The notes below the pieces were generated by a model. That model had not been told where the DNA came from, did no database searches, and was given only the letters and a program-made list of their open reading frames with translations. A stretch of DNA of 36,308 nucleotides from an uncultured Flavobacteriales bacterium. Its GTDB lineage: Bacteria; Bacteroidota; Bacteroidia; Flavobacteriales_D; Crocinitomicaceae. The position numbers and the translations under genes were made by a program. Every line of letters starts with the position of its first letter. Position 1 is the first letter of the stretch. The stretch covers positions 1 to 36,308 of the forward strand of contig CAIOSO010000154.1 in assembly GCA_903860985.1 (NCBI GenBank), in the 5' to 3' direction. This document shows positions 7,389-16,190 of this stretch, piece after piece.

Positions 7389-10004
7389 ATGACGGTTTCT
7401 GAAATACGCCAGCAATTTTTTGACTTTTTCGAAAGTAAAGGACATCAAATTGTTCCCTCCGCACCAATGGTGGTGAAAAATGACCCTACGCTCATGTTCA
7501 CGAATGCCGGAATGAATCAATTCAAAGATTTTTTCCTTGGACATCAACAAGCGACACAAAAACGTGTAGCCAATTCTCAAAAATGTTTACGTGTTTCTGG
7601 TAAGCACAATGATTTAGAGGAAGTTGGGGTAGATACATACCACCACACGATGTTTGAAATGCTCGGAAACTGGTCCTTCGGTGATTATTTCAAAGAAGAT
7701 GCGATTTCTTGGGCTTGGGAGCTATTGACTTCCGTCTATAAAATTCCAGTTGATCGTTTATACGTGACCGTGTTCGAAGGTGACGACAAAGATGGCGTTC
7801 CTCGTGATGACGAAAGCTTTGCGATTTGGAAAAAATTCATTGCAAAGGACCGCATCATTTTGGCCTCCAAAAAAGATAATTTCTGGGAAATGGGCGACAC
7901 GGGGCCTTGTGGACCATGTTCAGAGATTCATGTTGACCTCAGAAATGATTCAGATCGTCAAGCTGTAAATGGATTAACCTTGGTGAACAACGATCACCCA
8001 CAGGTAATTGAAATATGGAACAATGTATTCATGCAGTTTAACCGTAAAGCAGATGGCAGTTTAGAACCACTTCCTTCGACACATGTCGACACCGGAATGG
8101 GATTGGAACGCTTAGCGATGGCACTTCAAGGAAAACAAAGTAATTACGATACAGATTTATTCCAAACGCTTATTCAATTTGTCTCCAAGGAGAGTGGGAT
8201 TCCTTACGGAAAATCCGAAGAAACCGATATCGCACTACGTGTCATTGCTGATCACATTCGCGCGATTAGTTTTTCTATTTCCGATGGACAATTGCCATCT
8301 AATACAGGAGCTGGATATGTGATACGTCGCATTTTGCGTCGAGCAGTTCGCTATGGATATCAAACACTCGGTTTAAAAGAACCATTCCTGTGCAAATTAT
8401 CAGGAGTTCTCGTTCAACTGATGGGACATCCCTACGAGGAATTAATCAAACAAAAAGACCTCATAGAAAAAGTGATCCGCGAGGAAGAACAAAGCTTTTT
8501 CCGCACCTTGGAGCAAGGAATTAAACGCATGGATGATTTGATGGCAGCGAGTAAGAAATCTTCTGAAACCATCATTTCAGGTGAAAACGTATTTGAACTG
8601 TATGACACCTATGGTTTTCCTGTTGATTTAACATCGTTAATTGCCCGTGAAAATGGATACAGCATCGATGAAGATGGATTTCAAGCACAACTTCAAATTC
8701 AAAAAGACCGTTCTAGAGCGGCCTCAGTCATTGAAACGGACGACTGGATTCAAATTGGAACAGATGTACCAACTTCATTTATTGGATACGATGCGAAAGA
8801 AGCACCTGTTCAATTGACAAAATACCGCAAGGTGAGTCAAAAAGGAAAACAATTCTATCAACTGGTATTGGATCAAACGCCCTTTTACCCAGAAGGCGGT
8901 GGACAAGTTGGTGACAAAGGAATCTTGAGAGGTGCAGATGAAAACATCCGCATTTTCGACACAAAAAAAGAAAACAATTTGATCATTCATTTGAGTGAGC
9001 AATTACCAAGTGATTTAACGCAAACGTTTACCGCGATTATTGACCTAGACAATCAAGATCAATCAGCGAAAAACCACAGTGCCACTCACCTACTTCACCA
9101 CGCATTGCGCACTGTACTTGGAACACATGTGGAGCAAAAAGGATCCTTAGTGAACGCTTCGAACTTGCGCTTCGACTTCTCACACTTCTCAAAAGTGACA
9201 GATGAAGAGATGCAACAAATCGAGCAATTGGTTTGTGAGGCGATTGCCGCAACTATTTCATTAGACGAGCACAGAGCCATGGCTATTGAAGATGCGAAAG
9301 CACTCGGTGCAATGGCGCTATTCGGTGAAAAATATGGAGACCATGTCCGTGTCATTAAGTTTGGGGATTCCGTGGAACTTTGCGGAGGAATTCACGTTCC
9401 CGACACATCGAAAATAGGTTTGTTCAAAATCGTATCAGAGTCCGCAGTAGCCGCTGGAGTTCGTCGCATTGAAGCGATTACCGGAAAAGCAGCGGAAGCT
9501 TACTTCAAAGAAAAAGCCGAAACCCTTTCGAACATTCAACAACTTTTGAAGAATCCAAAAGACTTGGTGAAGTCAGTCGAGGATTTGATGCTTCGCAACA
9601 ACCAATTGCAAAAAGAAGTGGAACAGTTAACACGCGAAAAAGCTGGACAACTGAAAATCCAATTAAATTCCAAAGTGGAAAAAATGGGCGATGTTTCCTT
9701 CTTGGCAAGCATTGTTGATCTGGATGCTAATTCCGTTAAGGACATCCTATTCCAACTCAAACAAGAGCACTCAAACTTTTTAGCCATCATTGGAAACAAA
9801 GAAACAGATAAATGCGGATTGAGTCTATACATCGCCGAAAGCTTAGTTGAATCGAAACATTGGAATGCCGCTGAGTGGATCCGTGAAGTTTCTGCTCATA
9901 TTCAAGGTGGTGGAGGTGGACAAGCGTTCTTCGCAACGGCAGGAGGAAAACGAAGCGAAGGACTACAAACAGCTATTGACGAAATAAAAGCAAAAATTGC
10001 CTAA
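7389..10004 (+). CDS. alaS: Alanine--tRNA ligase
   Basis: The product is 871 residues, full length for bacterial AlaRS. The N-terminal class II catalytic domain opens with IRQQFFDFFESKGH and shows the FTNAGMNQFK motif. The editing domain has the zinc-site pair HSATH (about 564-568) and CGGIH (about 664-668). The C-Ala domain ends with GGGGGQAFFATAGG. It charges tRNA-Ala in the cytoplasm and edits mischarged Ser and Gly. The reading frame is intact, with an ATG start and a good promoter box. The glycosyltransferase gene overlaps its last 8 bases, so the two are cotranscribed and probably translationally coupled. Confidence 0.98.
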   Translation: MTVSEIRQQFFDFFESKGHQIVPSAPMVVKNDPTLMFTNAGMNQFKDFFLGHQQATQKRVANSQKCLRVSGKHNDLEEVGVDTYHHTMFEMLGNWSFGDYFKEDAISWAWELLTSVYKIPVDRLYVTVFEGDDKDGVPRDDESFAIWKKFIAKDRIILASKKDNFWEMGDTGPCGPCSEIHVDLRNDSDRQAVNGLTLVNNDHPQVIEIWNNVFMQFNRKADGSLEPLPSTHVDTGMGLERLAMALQGKQSNYDTDLFQTLIQFVSKESGIPYGKSEETDIALRVIADHIRAISFSISDGQLPSNTGAGYVIRRILRRAVRYGYQTLGLKEPFLCKLSGVLVQLMGHPYEELIKQKDLIEKVIREEEQSFFRTLEQGIKRMDDLMAASKKSSETIISGENVFELYDTYGFPVDLTSLIARENGYSIDEDGFQAQLQIQKDRSRAASVIETDDWIQIGTDVPTSFIGYDAKEAPVQLTKYRKVSQKGKQFYQLVLDQTPFYPEGGGQVGDKGILRGADENIRIFDTKKENNLIIHLSEQLPSDLTQTFTAIIDLDNQDQSAKNHSATHLLHHALRTVLGTHVEQKGSLVNASNLRFDFSHFSKVTDEEMQQIEQLVCEAIAATISLDEHRAMAIEDAKALGAMALFGEKYGDHVRVIKFGDSVELCGGIHVPDTSKIGLFKIVSESAVAAGVRRIEAITGKAAEAYFKEKAETLSNIQQLLKNPKDLVKSVEDLMLRNNQLQKEVEQLTREKAGQLKIQLNSKVEKMGDVSFLASIVDLDANSVKDILFQLKQEHSNFLAIIGNKETDKCGLSLYIAESLVESKHWNAAEWIREVSAHIQGGGGGQAFFATAGGKRSEGLQTAIDEIKAKIA

Positions 10005-11301
10005 CGAAAAAAAAGTCTTAATCATTACGTATTACTGGCCACCAAGTGGTGGTAGTGGTGTTCAACGATGGTTACATTTTAGTCGGTATCTAGCTCAATT
10101 GGGATGGGAACCCATCATATATACCCCGGAAAATGCAGAAGCACCCATTATAGATGAAAGTCTTATGGATGACTTTACGGATTCCGTACACGTCATTAAA
10201 TACCCCATTTGGGAGCCCTTTGATGCTTACAAAGCACTCACAGGAAAGAAAGGAAAGAAATTACAAACCGGATTTTTAAATGAGGGCGGTAAACAAGATA
10301 AAAAGTGGATTCAAAAAATCGCACTCTGGTTACGCGCAAATTTATTTATTCCTGACGCCAAAAAATTCTGGATCAAACCTTCGGTTCAACATTTAAGCGC
10401 TTTCTTGAAAGACCATCCAGTAGACATCATTGTTTCTACAGGGCCACCGCATACCACGCACCTCATTGCACTCGGATTGAAACGTGCGACGGGAATTCCT
10501 TGGTTAGCGGACTTTCGTGATCCCTGGACGAACATCGACTGGTTCGATAAACTCCCGATGACTTTTCTCGCAAAACGCAAGCACCGAAACTTAGAACAAG
10601 CTGTTTTAAGGGAGGCAACTGGAATTACCTGTGTTAGTCGAACGTGGACAAAGGAATTTGAGGAATTAGCGAATCGTCCAGTGAAGTTAATCACCAATGG
10701 ATTTGCACCGCAAGATTTTCAGCATTTCAACAAGAAAGTGGATAAACACTTTACCATACTCCATACCGGATCACTCAATGCAGACCGGAATCCAACCGTA
10801 TTTTGGAAGTTCTTAGCGCAAGAAATATCTACGAACACATTCTTAAAAGAAAAGTTGAAAATTCAATTGGTCGGCGCGGTAGATATCAGCGTTGTTCAAT
10901 CGATCGAATCCTGTGGACTCCTTCCCTATTTAGATCAAAGACCATTCATTCCACATCAAGAAGTCATCGAATTGATGTCGTCGTGCTCCTTATTGTTGAT
11001 GCCATTAAACAATGTAAAGAATCAGCAAGGAATCATTCCAGGAAAATTGTTTGAGTATTTAGCGAGCAACCAACCCATTCTAGCAATCGGACCAAAAAAT
11101 GGTGATTCCGCACAAATCCTATTGGAACAACAGAGCGCTTTGGTCATTGGATTTGATGAGATTCCAACTTGGACTGAAATAGCGGAATTATGTCAAGGGG
11201 AAACAGATCGATCAACTAGTTTAAATCCGTACAGCAGGCAAGAACTCGCGAAAGAAATGAGCGTTTTCTTAGAGGAACTTATGCTAGAATCCGCGAAATA
11301 A
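9997..11301 (+). CDS. Glycosyltransferase, GT-B fold (GT4-like), TTG start
   Basis: The product has 434 residues. The N-terminal Rossmann half begins VLIITYYWPPSGGSGVQRW, typical of GT4-like enzymes with a GGSGVQR acceptor-side loop. The donor half contains ITNGFAPQDF, ILHTGSLNADRNP and a GIIPGKLFEYLASNQPI block (about 348-362), where the Glu contacts the nucleotide sugar. It probably adds a sugar to a surface polysaccharide or glycolipid at the cytoplasmic membrane; the substrate is unknown. The only usable start is TTG at 9997, because an in-frame stop lies at 9985-9987. It overlaps the alaS stop by 8 nt. The 3' end overlaps the convergent wecB gene by 23 bp. Confidence 0.88.
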   Translation: MPNEKKVLIITYYWPPSGGSGVQRWLHFSRYLAQLGWEPIIYTPENAEAPIIDESLMDDFTDSVHVIKYPIWEPFDAYKALTGKKGKKLQTGFLNEGGKQDKKWIQKIALWLRANLFIPDAKKFWIKPSVQHLSAFLKDHPVDIIVSTGPPHTTHLIALGLKRATGIPWLADFRDPWTNIDWFDKLPMTFLAKRKHRNLEQAVLREATGITCVSRTWTKEFEELANRPVKLITNGFAPQDFQHFNKKVDKHFTILHTGSLNADRNPTVFWKFLAQEISTNTFLKEKLKIQLVGAVDISVVQSIESCGLLPYLDQRPFIPHQEVIELMSSCSLLLMPLNNVKNQQGIIPGKLFEYLASNQPILAIGPKNGDSAQILLEQQSALVIGFDEIPTWTEIAELCQGETDRSTSLNPYSRQELAKEMSVFLEELMLESAK

Positions 11302-12376
11302 CAGCTAAAATTCGTTCCGTTGCTTTTCCGTCCCATAAAGGTGGAATCTCCCCTTTTTTGTAATTCCCAGCGTGTATTTCGTCGATTAATTTCAGAATCA
11401 ATGCTACGTCGAAAGGAACTAATGTGTTCGTTCCTAATTCAACCGTTATTGGTCGCTCCGTATTTTCGCGCAAGGTCAAACAAGGAACTTGACGATAGGT
11501 ACTTTCTTCTTGAATTCCTCCGCTATCCGTTAAGATCAAATCAGCGTGTTTTACTAGGGATTGAAAATCAAAGTATCCCAAGGGATCTAATAAATGTAAG
11601 TTTCCATTTTCCATCCACTGCGCCACATTATTAGCTGCTTCAAAGTTTTTGCGCGTACGTGGATGAATCGGAAAGACAATCGTATATTTCTCACTCAATT
11701 CTGCAAATAAACGCATGATTTTCGCTTGTCCATCTGGAGAGTCAACATTAGATGGACGATGAAGTGTAACGAGAATAAATGGTTTATCCTGAATTCCTAA
11801 TTTATGTAGAATATCACTTTGGGCGATTTGTGGTTCGAAATGCACAAGCGTATCAATCATGGTATTTCCAACGAAGAAAACCTCCCCGTTTTTCTTTTCA
11901 TCTCGAAGGTGATTCAAACCACTTTGCTCTGTCACGAAGAAATAATCTGAAATTTCATCCGTTAAAAGGCGATTGATTTCCTCCGGCATGTCACGATCAT
12001 TTGAACGAAGTCCACTTTCCAAATGCGCCAAGGGTATGTTCATTTTATTGGCTACTAAAGCAGCTGCCAGCGTAGAATTCACATCTCCTGGCACAATCAT
12101 CAAATCCGGCTTTCCGATGTGTAAAATAAGTTCACTTAATTTACACATCATACTGGAAAATTGATCCACCACAGAATTTGAAGATGCGGAAAGCATATAA
12201 TCAGGTTTCAATCCAAATTCCTCAAAAAAGACTTCTGACATATTTCGATCCCAATGTTGTCCGGTGTGTGCGATTTCCACTTGAAGATGCGGGAATTTAC
12301 GAACGAGTTCTTTAAATCGTGTGACTTTAATGAAATTTGGACGAGTTCCAACGATGATGAGGATTTTCTTTGTCAA
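11279..12376 (-). CDS. wecB: UDP-N-acetylglucosamine 2-epimerase (non-hydrolysing), TTG start
   Basis: The product has 365 residues and interconverts UDP-GlcNAc and UDP-ManNAc, a precursor for surface polysaccharides. Visible family motifs are GTRPNFIK (residues 10-17), HTGQHWD, PGDVNST with the catalytic Asp, HLESGLRS and PEEINR with catalytic Glu residues, LHRPSNVD with the catalytic His, and DSGGIQEE near the UDP site. The start is TTG at 12376: no in-frame ATG exists before the GTRP motif, and a stop lies just upstream. A TAATTTTG box 18 nt upstream supports this start. It converges with the glycosyltransferase gene, overlapping 23 bp, with no room for a terminator. Confidence 0.95.
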   Translation of the reverse strand: MTKKILIIVGTRPNFIKVTRFKELVRKFPHLQVEIAHTGQHWDRNMSEVFFEEFGLKPDYMLSASSNSVVDQFSSMMCKLSELILHIGKPDLMIVPGDVNSTLAAALVANKMNIPLAHLESGLRSNDRDMPEEINRLLTDEISDYFFVTEQSGLNHLRDEKKNGEVFFVGNTMIDTLVHFEPQIAQSDILHKLGIQDKPFILVTLHRPSNVDSPDGQAKIMRLFAELSEKYTIVFPIHPRTRKNFEAANNVAQWMENGNLHLLDPLGYFDFQSLVKHADLILTDSGGIQEESTYRQVPCLTLRENTERPITVELGTNTLVPFDVALILKLIDEIHAGNYKKGEIPPLWDGKATERILAVISRILA

Positions 12377-12394
12377 GATTGCTTACTTTTAGCT

Positions 12395-12402
12395 CAAAAT
12401 TA
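12395..12402 (-). promoter_or_regulatory. Bacteroidota -7 box (TAATTTTG) for wecB
   Basis: This is a full TAnnTTTG match 18 nt before the TTG start codon of wecB, and it supports that start. Confidence 0.45.
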
Positions 12403-12524
12403 ACAAAACTCAGACAATAAAAATAAAACAATTTAAAACGATCAAAAAATATCAATTTTGAAAATTAGATTTGAAATATTATTGTAATTTTAGAACGAAT
12501 AAATCAACCATAAAAAGAAATAAA

Positions 12525-12740
12525 ATGAAAAAAACATTGATTTTAGGAGCATTCGCTTCATTGATGATGGCATCTTGTGCAAAAGACTACTCATGTAAAT
12601 GTGTAACTACAGAATCGATTTCTGGAGCGACAAATACGCAATTAACAACCATTAATGGCAAGAAAAAAGATGCGCAATCTTCATGTGAAGCGCTATCTCA
12701 AGCTGTTGGAACGGTAAGCAAAGTTTGCGGATTAGAATAA
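12525..12740 (+). CDS. Small cysteine-rich lipoprotein of unknown function
   Basis: The product has 71 residues from the ATG at 12525. A longer frame from 12471 would put 18 non-signal residues before an obvious signal peptide. MKKTLILGAFASLMMASC is a lipoprotein signal, with the lipidated Cys at residue 18. The mature ~53 residues contain four more cysteines (CKC near the start, then two further along), suggesting disulfides. I do not recognise a family. It has a near-match promoter box (TAATTTTA) about 40 nt upstream and a strong terminator downstream, so it is a single-gene unit. Confidence 0.75.
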   Translation: MKKTLILGAFASLMMASCAKDYSCKCVTTESISGATNTQLTTINGKKKDAQSSCEALSQAVGTVSKVCGLE

Positions 12741-12759
12741 GACGCTTTTTACCATATCG

Positions 12760-12786
12760 AAAGGGGGCAATGCCCCCTTTTTTTTT
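12760..12786 (+). terminator. Strong intrinsic terminator after the small lipoprotein gene
   Basis: AAAGGGGGC and GCCCCCTTT form a perfect 9-bp stem with a 3-nt loop, and nine T residues run through the end of the hairpin. It sits 19 nt after the lipoprotein stop codon. Confidence 0.93.
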
Positions 12787-12796
12787 CTCTTAGACT

Positions 12797-13390
12797 ATGA
12801 ATTTTTTTGAATCCATTTTTCTCGAACTCGGTTTTTCTTGGACCCTTGCTAAATTAACTCCATACGCATTGCTGGTTTTATTGGGCTTCATCCTGATCTA
12901 TACCTTTCATTCACGCATAAAGCACAAGGTAAAAAAATGGATATTGATGTCCATACTTGGAGTTCTTCCTTTCGTCGTTTACTTCTCCATTTATCCCATA
13001 TATCAAGGGGATTTTAGTAATAAACATTTCACACCAAAACAACTGGAACGTTTCCCTAACAAATTGACCTTATCCATCGTTGTTTTACCTGGATGTCCAT
13101 ACTGCCATGAAACCATTTCATTCATGAATGCACTCATTTCTCGTGAACCGAAACTACATATACGCTATGTTGTTGTTTCGGAATCGATGGCTCCTTTATC
13201 TTTGTTTTCATCCAAATTGGACAAACGTATTTCAGTTATCCGCGCAAAAAACCAAAAAAACTGGATCATCATGGCACATGGTGGATTTCCATGCATGATG
13301 ATAAGTGAGCACAGCAAGATTATCTATGCTTGGGAAAATGATTTTTTCGGCGTGCGGGCAATCGATGATTATCTGGGTCGCAACAACTAA
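12797..13390 (+). CDS. Membrane-anchored thioredoxin-like protein with CPYC motif
   Basis: The product has 197 residues. Two hydrophobic segments (about 21-37 and 48-67) anchor the protein. The remaining ~130 residues look like a thioredoxin fold: a beta strand SIVVLPG leads into CPYC (residues 100-103), and the cis-proline loop is probably GGFPC (162-166). CPYC is typical of glutaredoxins, so a disulfide reductase or isomerase role is likely. The membrane segments suggest the domain faces the periplasm, but I cannot fix the topology. An extra Cys follows the cis-Pro. It starts 10 nt after the preceding terminator and its stop lies 2 nt from the convergent YfhO gene stop. Confidence 0.75.
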   Translation: MNFFESIFLELGFSWTLAKLTPYALLVLLGFILIYTFHSRIKHKVKKWILMSILGVLPFVVYFSIYPIYQGDFSNKHFTPKQLERFPNKLTLSIVVLPGCPYCHETISFMNALISREPKLHIRYVVVSESMAPLSLFSSKLDKRISVIRAKNQKNWIIMAHGGFPCMMISEHSKIIYAWENDFFGVRAIDDYLGRNN

Positions 13391-13392
13391 AC

Positions 13393-16149
13393 CTAAGCTT
13401 CCTCGATTACTTCTACTTTGCGATTCATCCAAAATACGCCTATACATGCAAGGATGAGTAAACTAGAACCAGCAAAGGATAAATTACTTCCTGTTTGGAA
13501 TGCTTGTGGTTCAAATTTCCATTCAATCAGGTGCTTTCCTTTGTTTATTTTCGCTGCGCGCAGTACATAGTTTGCACGAAATGTTTCGATCTGTTTGCCA
13601 TCCACATAGCAATTCCATCCCTCTGGATAATACATCTCACTAAATACAGCAATTTGATCGGCCTTGCTTGCACTTCGGTAGCGTAATTCGGTCGTTCCAT
13701 ATTTAATCAATCGAATGCTCGATGTTGTGTCCGTATTTGTACCCGATGCCATTGATTTGAATGCTTGATTGACAATCGCCTGTACTTTGGTGTTACAATT
13801 TTTTAATGAACTCAATTCTTCATTTGCGTTTGATACCCATTTCACTGATTGAACAAACCAAGCCGGACCGTTCGCATTTGTATTGCGAATCGCTTTAGCA
13901 CTTGGATTAACAACCATGTACTTGGCGTTTAACATATTCAATACCGGATTTTTATCCGAAATAGCCATGGATTCAATGCTGATGGTATCGAAAATTTGCT
14001 GCGCCATTTCTTGAGTCATTTCCATTTGACTGGCATATTTACGAAGAAGGACATTTTTTTCCGCGCTAATTTCCTGATTCACTTGTTGCATTTCGTTCAA
14101 AATATTGAAATCAATCAATTCTTGATAACGTTTTAACTTTGCTCCGTGATAACCTCCAATGCTCTTATGAAAGAAACTTGTAGCAGTCTCTGCAAATGGA
14201 TTCGAGAAATTGAGGACACGGTAATCGGAATTCAAATTCAATGCGCCAAACTTGGCATAAACAGCATTCATCTCTTGGTCTAGTGCATCCTTGTAATATA
14301 CATTGTCCGCCATTTTTGTAAAGATGGTCTGTTCATCACTTGGAAAGGACTTCTCGCGTGCCAATATACTCATGTCCGCTGTGCTAGGCACATAGGGAAT
14401 CGATGCATCCGAAGTAATCACATAACTCGATAGTTGATCTCCAGGCGTCTCATTATTCAAATAACGTTTATTGACGGAAATATTATCCACCAATACTAAA
14501 AGCACTAATGCTCCGATAACAATTCCTTTTGGAAGAATCGATCGCGAAATCAAAATGACCAATCCTGCTCCAAGGAACAAAAAGAAAATAGAGCGTCCCA
14601 AATCCGCCTTGTACAATTCAATGCGCACATCTTCTATGGCATTTTTCACTCCACTCAAATACGTCAGTTGACTAGGATCCTTGACGTTTTTCGCCTGATC
14701 AGCAAACATTTGCACTTCATTTTTCGTTAAGAATTCACCAGAAAGAGTTGGTGCAACATATAGGATGATTGCCAAGAACACAACCGATGCACTACCAATT
14801 AACCAAGCCTTTTTGTTTCCCAATAATCCTTCCTTTCGCAGCAATTTGTCCACGAATAATATGGCTAAAGCTGGAATCATCACTTGCAATAAGGTCATGA
14901 TCATTTTTGAATCCCTAAACTTATTGTACATCGGGAATTTGTTGATGAAAAAATCATTGATTCCACCCGGATCATTTGAAGAAAGTAAGATCACCAATAT
15001 TCCTATAACCATGAACGGCCATTTCAATGAATCCTTCAAGAAAATTAGTCCCATGACAAAGAAAAACAACATGACAACTCCGAAGTAAAAAGCACCACCA
15101 CTAAAACTTTGTCCACCCCAATAACTTGGGAAAGCCGGTTTAGATTGATCCGTATTTAACAAAATATCCGCATATTGATATAAATCGGGATTCTCATTAA
15201 TGATTTCTACCGCCTTTTCATTGTTTCCTAGGATTTCCGTTTTTCCACCTTTGGCATTAGGAGCAAGTAACGAAAGCCATTCTCCTTCACCGAAATTGTA
15301 TTCTAATATGTAATTTTTATTGAGTCCATCCTTTGCGGACATTTTCGCTGCTCGACCTTCCGGCTTAATCGTTAAATCGGATGTTCCTCTCGTCGTATAT
15401 TTACTGTATTCTAAGGTTGTCAACAAATTACTTGCCGAGGCCATGAGTGTTAGAATGGAAACAAGGGCTAAAGCTCCCACGGATTTCCCTAAATAAATCC
15501 ATTCTTTTTTTAGTGCCAAACGAATGACTTCTGAAACAGCAACGGCAACGAGTAAAAAGGACAAATAATACGTCATTTGCAAGTGATTCGCCGTCAGATT
15601 TAGCCCGAAAAACAAACCGAAAACGGCTGCACCCAACAACCATTTCCCTCGGAAAGCCAGAATCAGTCCACCCAAAGCGGGTGCCATATATGCAATTGCA
15701 TTCACCTTAGACATGTGTCCCGCGCCAATGTATAAAATATTAATCGTTGAAAATCCAAATGCGATGGCGCCAATCATTCCCAACCATGGATTCACGCGCA
15801 GACAAAGCGTTAAAATGTAAAAACCCAACATGCTAATAAACAAAATCCCCACTGGTCTTGGCAAACCAAGTTTGATCGCTTGATCGATATACGTCAACCA
15901 ATTCGCATTGTGTTCCACCGCAATTTGATAACTTGGCATCCCCCCAAACATGGAGTTTGTCCACAAAGGCTTCACGCCATGAACGAAATCGTTATCCACA
16001 ATTTCTTTAGACATTCCCTGAAATTGGCGAATATCACTTTGTTTCAAGCTAAATCCATCAAACAAGGGAGAAAAGAATACACTTGATAGGATAAGAAATG
16101 CCGCTACAGCAACAAGATGAGGAAGTATGGTTTTAATTTTAGGATTCAT
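13393..16149 (-). CDS. YfhO-family polytopic membrane protein
   Basis: The product is 918 residues from the ATG at 16149; a TTG 6 nt upstream is also in frame. The first ~550 residues hold a dozen or so hydrophobic helices separated by short loops. The block FFSPLFDG...QSDIRQFQGMSKE near the N-terminus and WTNSMFGGMPSYQ are hallmarks of the Bacteroidota YfhO family. A large soluble domain follows and ends with EMYYPEGWNCYVDGK and one last helix. YfhO proteins have a GT-C-like fold, and the Bacillus member is needed for glycosylating lipoteichoic acid; the substrate here is unknown. The gene lies 41 nt downstream of the response-regulator gene and may be cotranscribed with it. Confidence 0.88.
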   Translation of the reverse strand: MNPKIKTILPHLVAVAAFLILSSVFFSPLFDGFSLKQSDIRQFQGMSKEIVDNDFVHGVKPLWTNSMFGGMPSYQIAVEHNANWLTYIDQAIKLGLPRPVGILFISMLGFYILTLCLRVNPWLGMIGAIAFGFSTINILYIGAGHMSKVNAIAYMAPALGGLILAFRGKWLLGAAVFGLFFGLNLTANHLQMTYYLSFLLVAVAVSEVIRLALKKEWIYLGKSVGALALVSILTLMASASNLLTTLEYSKYTTRGTSDLTIKPEGRAAKMSAKDGLNKNYILEYNFGEGEWLSLLAPNAKGGKTEILGNNEKAVEIINENPDLYQYADILLNTDQSKPAFPSYWGGQSFSGGAFYFGVVMLFFFVMGLIFLKDSLKWPFMVIGILVILLSSNDPGGINDFFINKFPMYNKFRDSKMIMTLLQVMIPALAILFVDKLLRKEGLLGNKKAWLIGSASVVFLAIILYVAPTLSGEFLTKNEVQMFADQAKNVKDPSQLTYLSGVKNAIEDVRIELYKADLGRSIFFLFLGAGLVILISRSILPKGIVIGALVLLVLVDNISVNKRYLNNETPGDQLSSYVITSDASIPYVPSTADMSILAREKSFPSDEQTIFTKMADNVYYKDALDQEMNAVYAKFGALNLNSDYRVLNFSNPFAETATSFFHKSIGGYHGAKLKRYQELIDFNILNEMQQVNQEISAEKNVLLRKYASQMEMTQEMAQQIFDTISIESMAISDKNPVLNMLNAKYMVVNPSAKAIRNTNANGPAWFVQSVKWVSNANEELSSLKNCNTKVQAIVNQAFKSMASGTNTDTTSSIRLIKYGTTELRYRSASKADQIAVFSEMYYPEGWNCYVDGKQIETFRANYVLRAAKINKGKHLIEWKFEPQAFQTGSNLSFAGSSLLILACIGVFWMNRKVEVIEEA

Positions 16150-16190
16150 ATTCAATTTTTTTTTGTGAAAGTAGCTAATTCTATGAAAAG

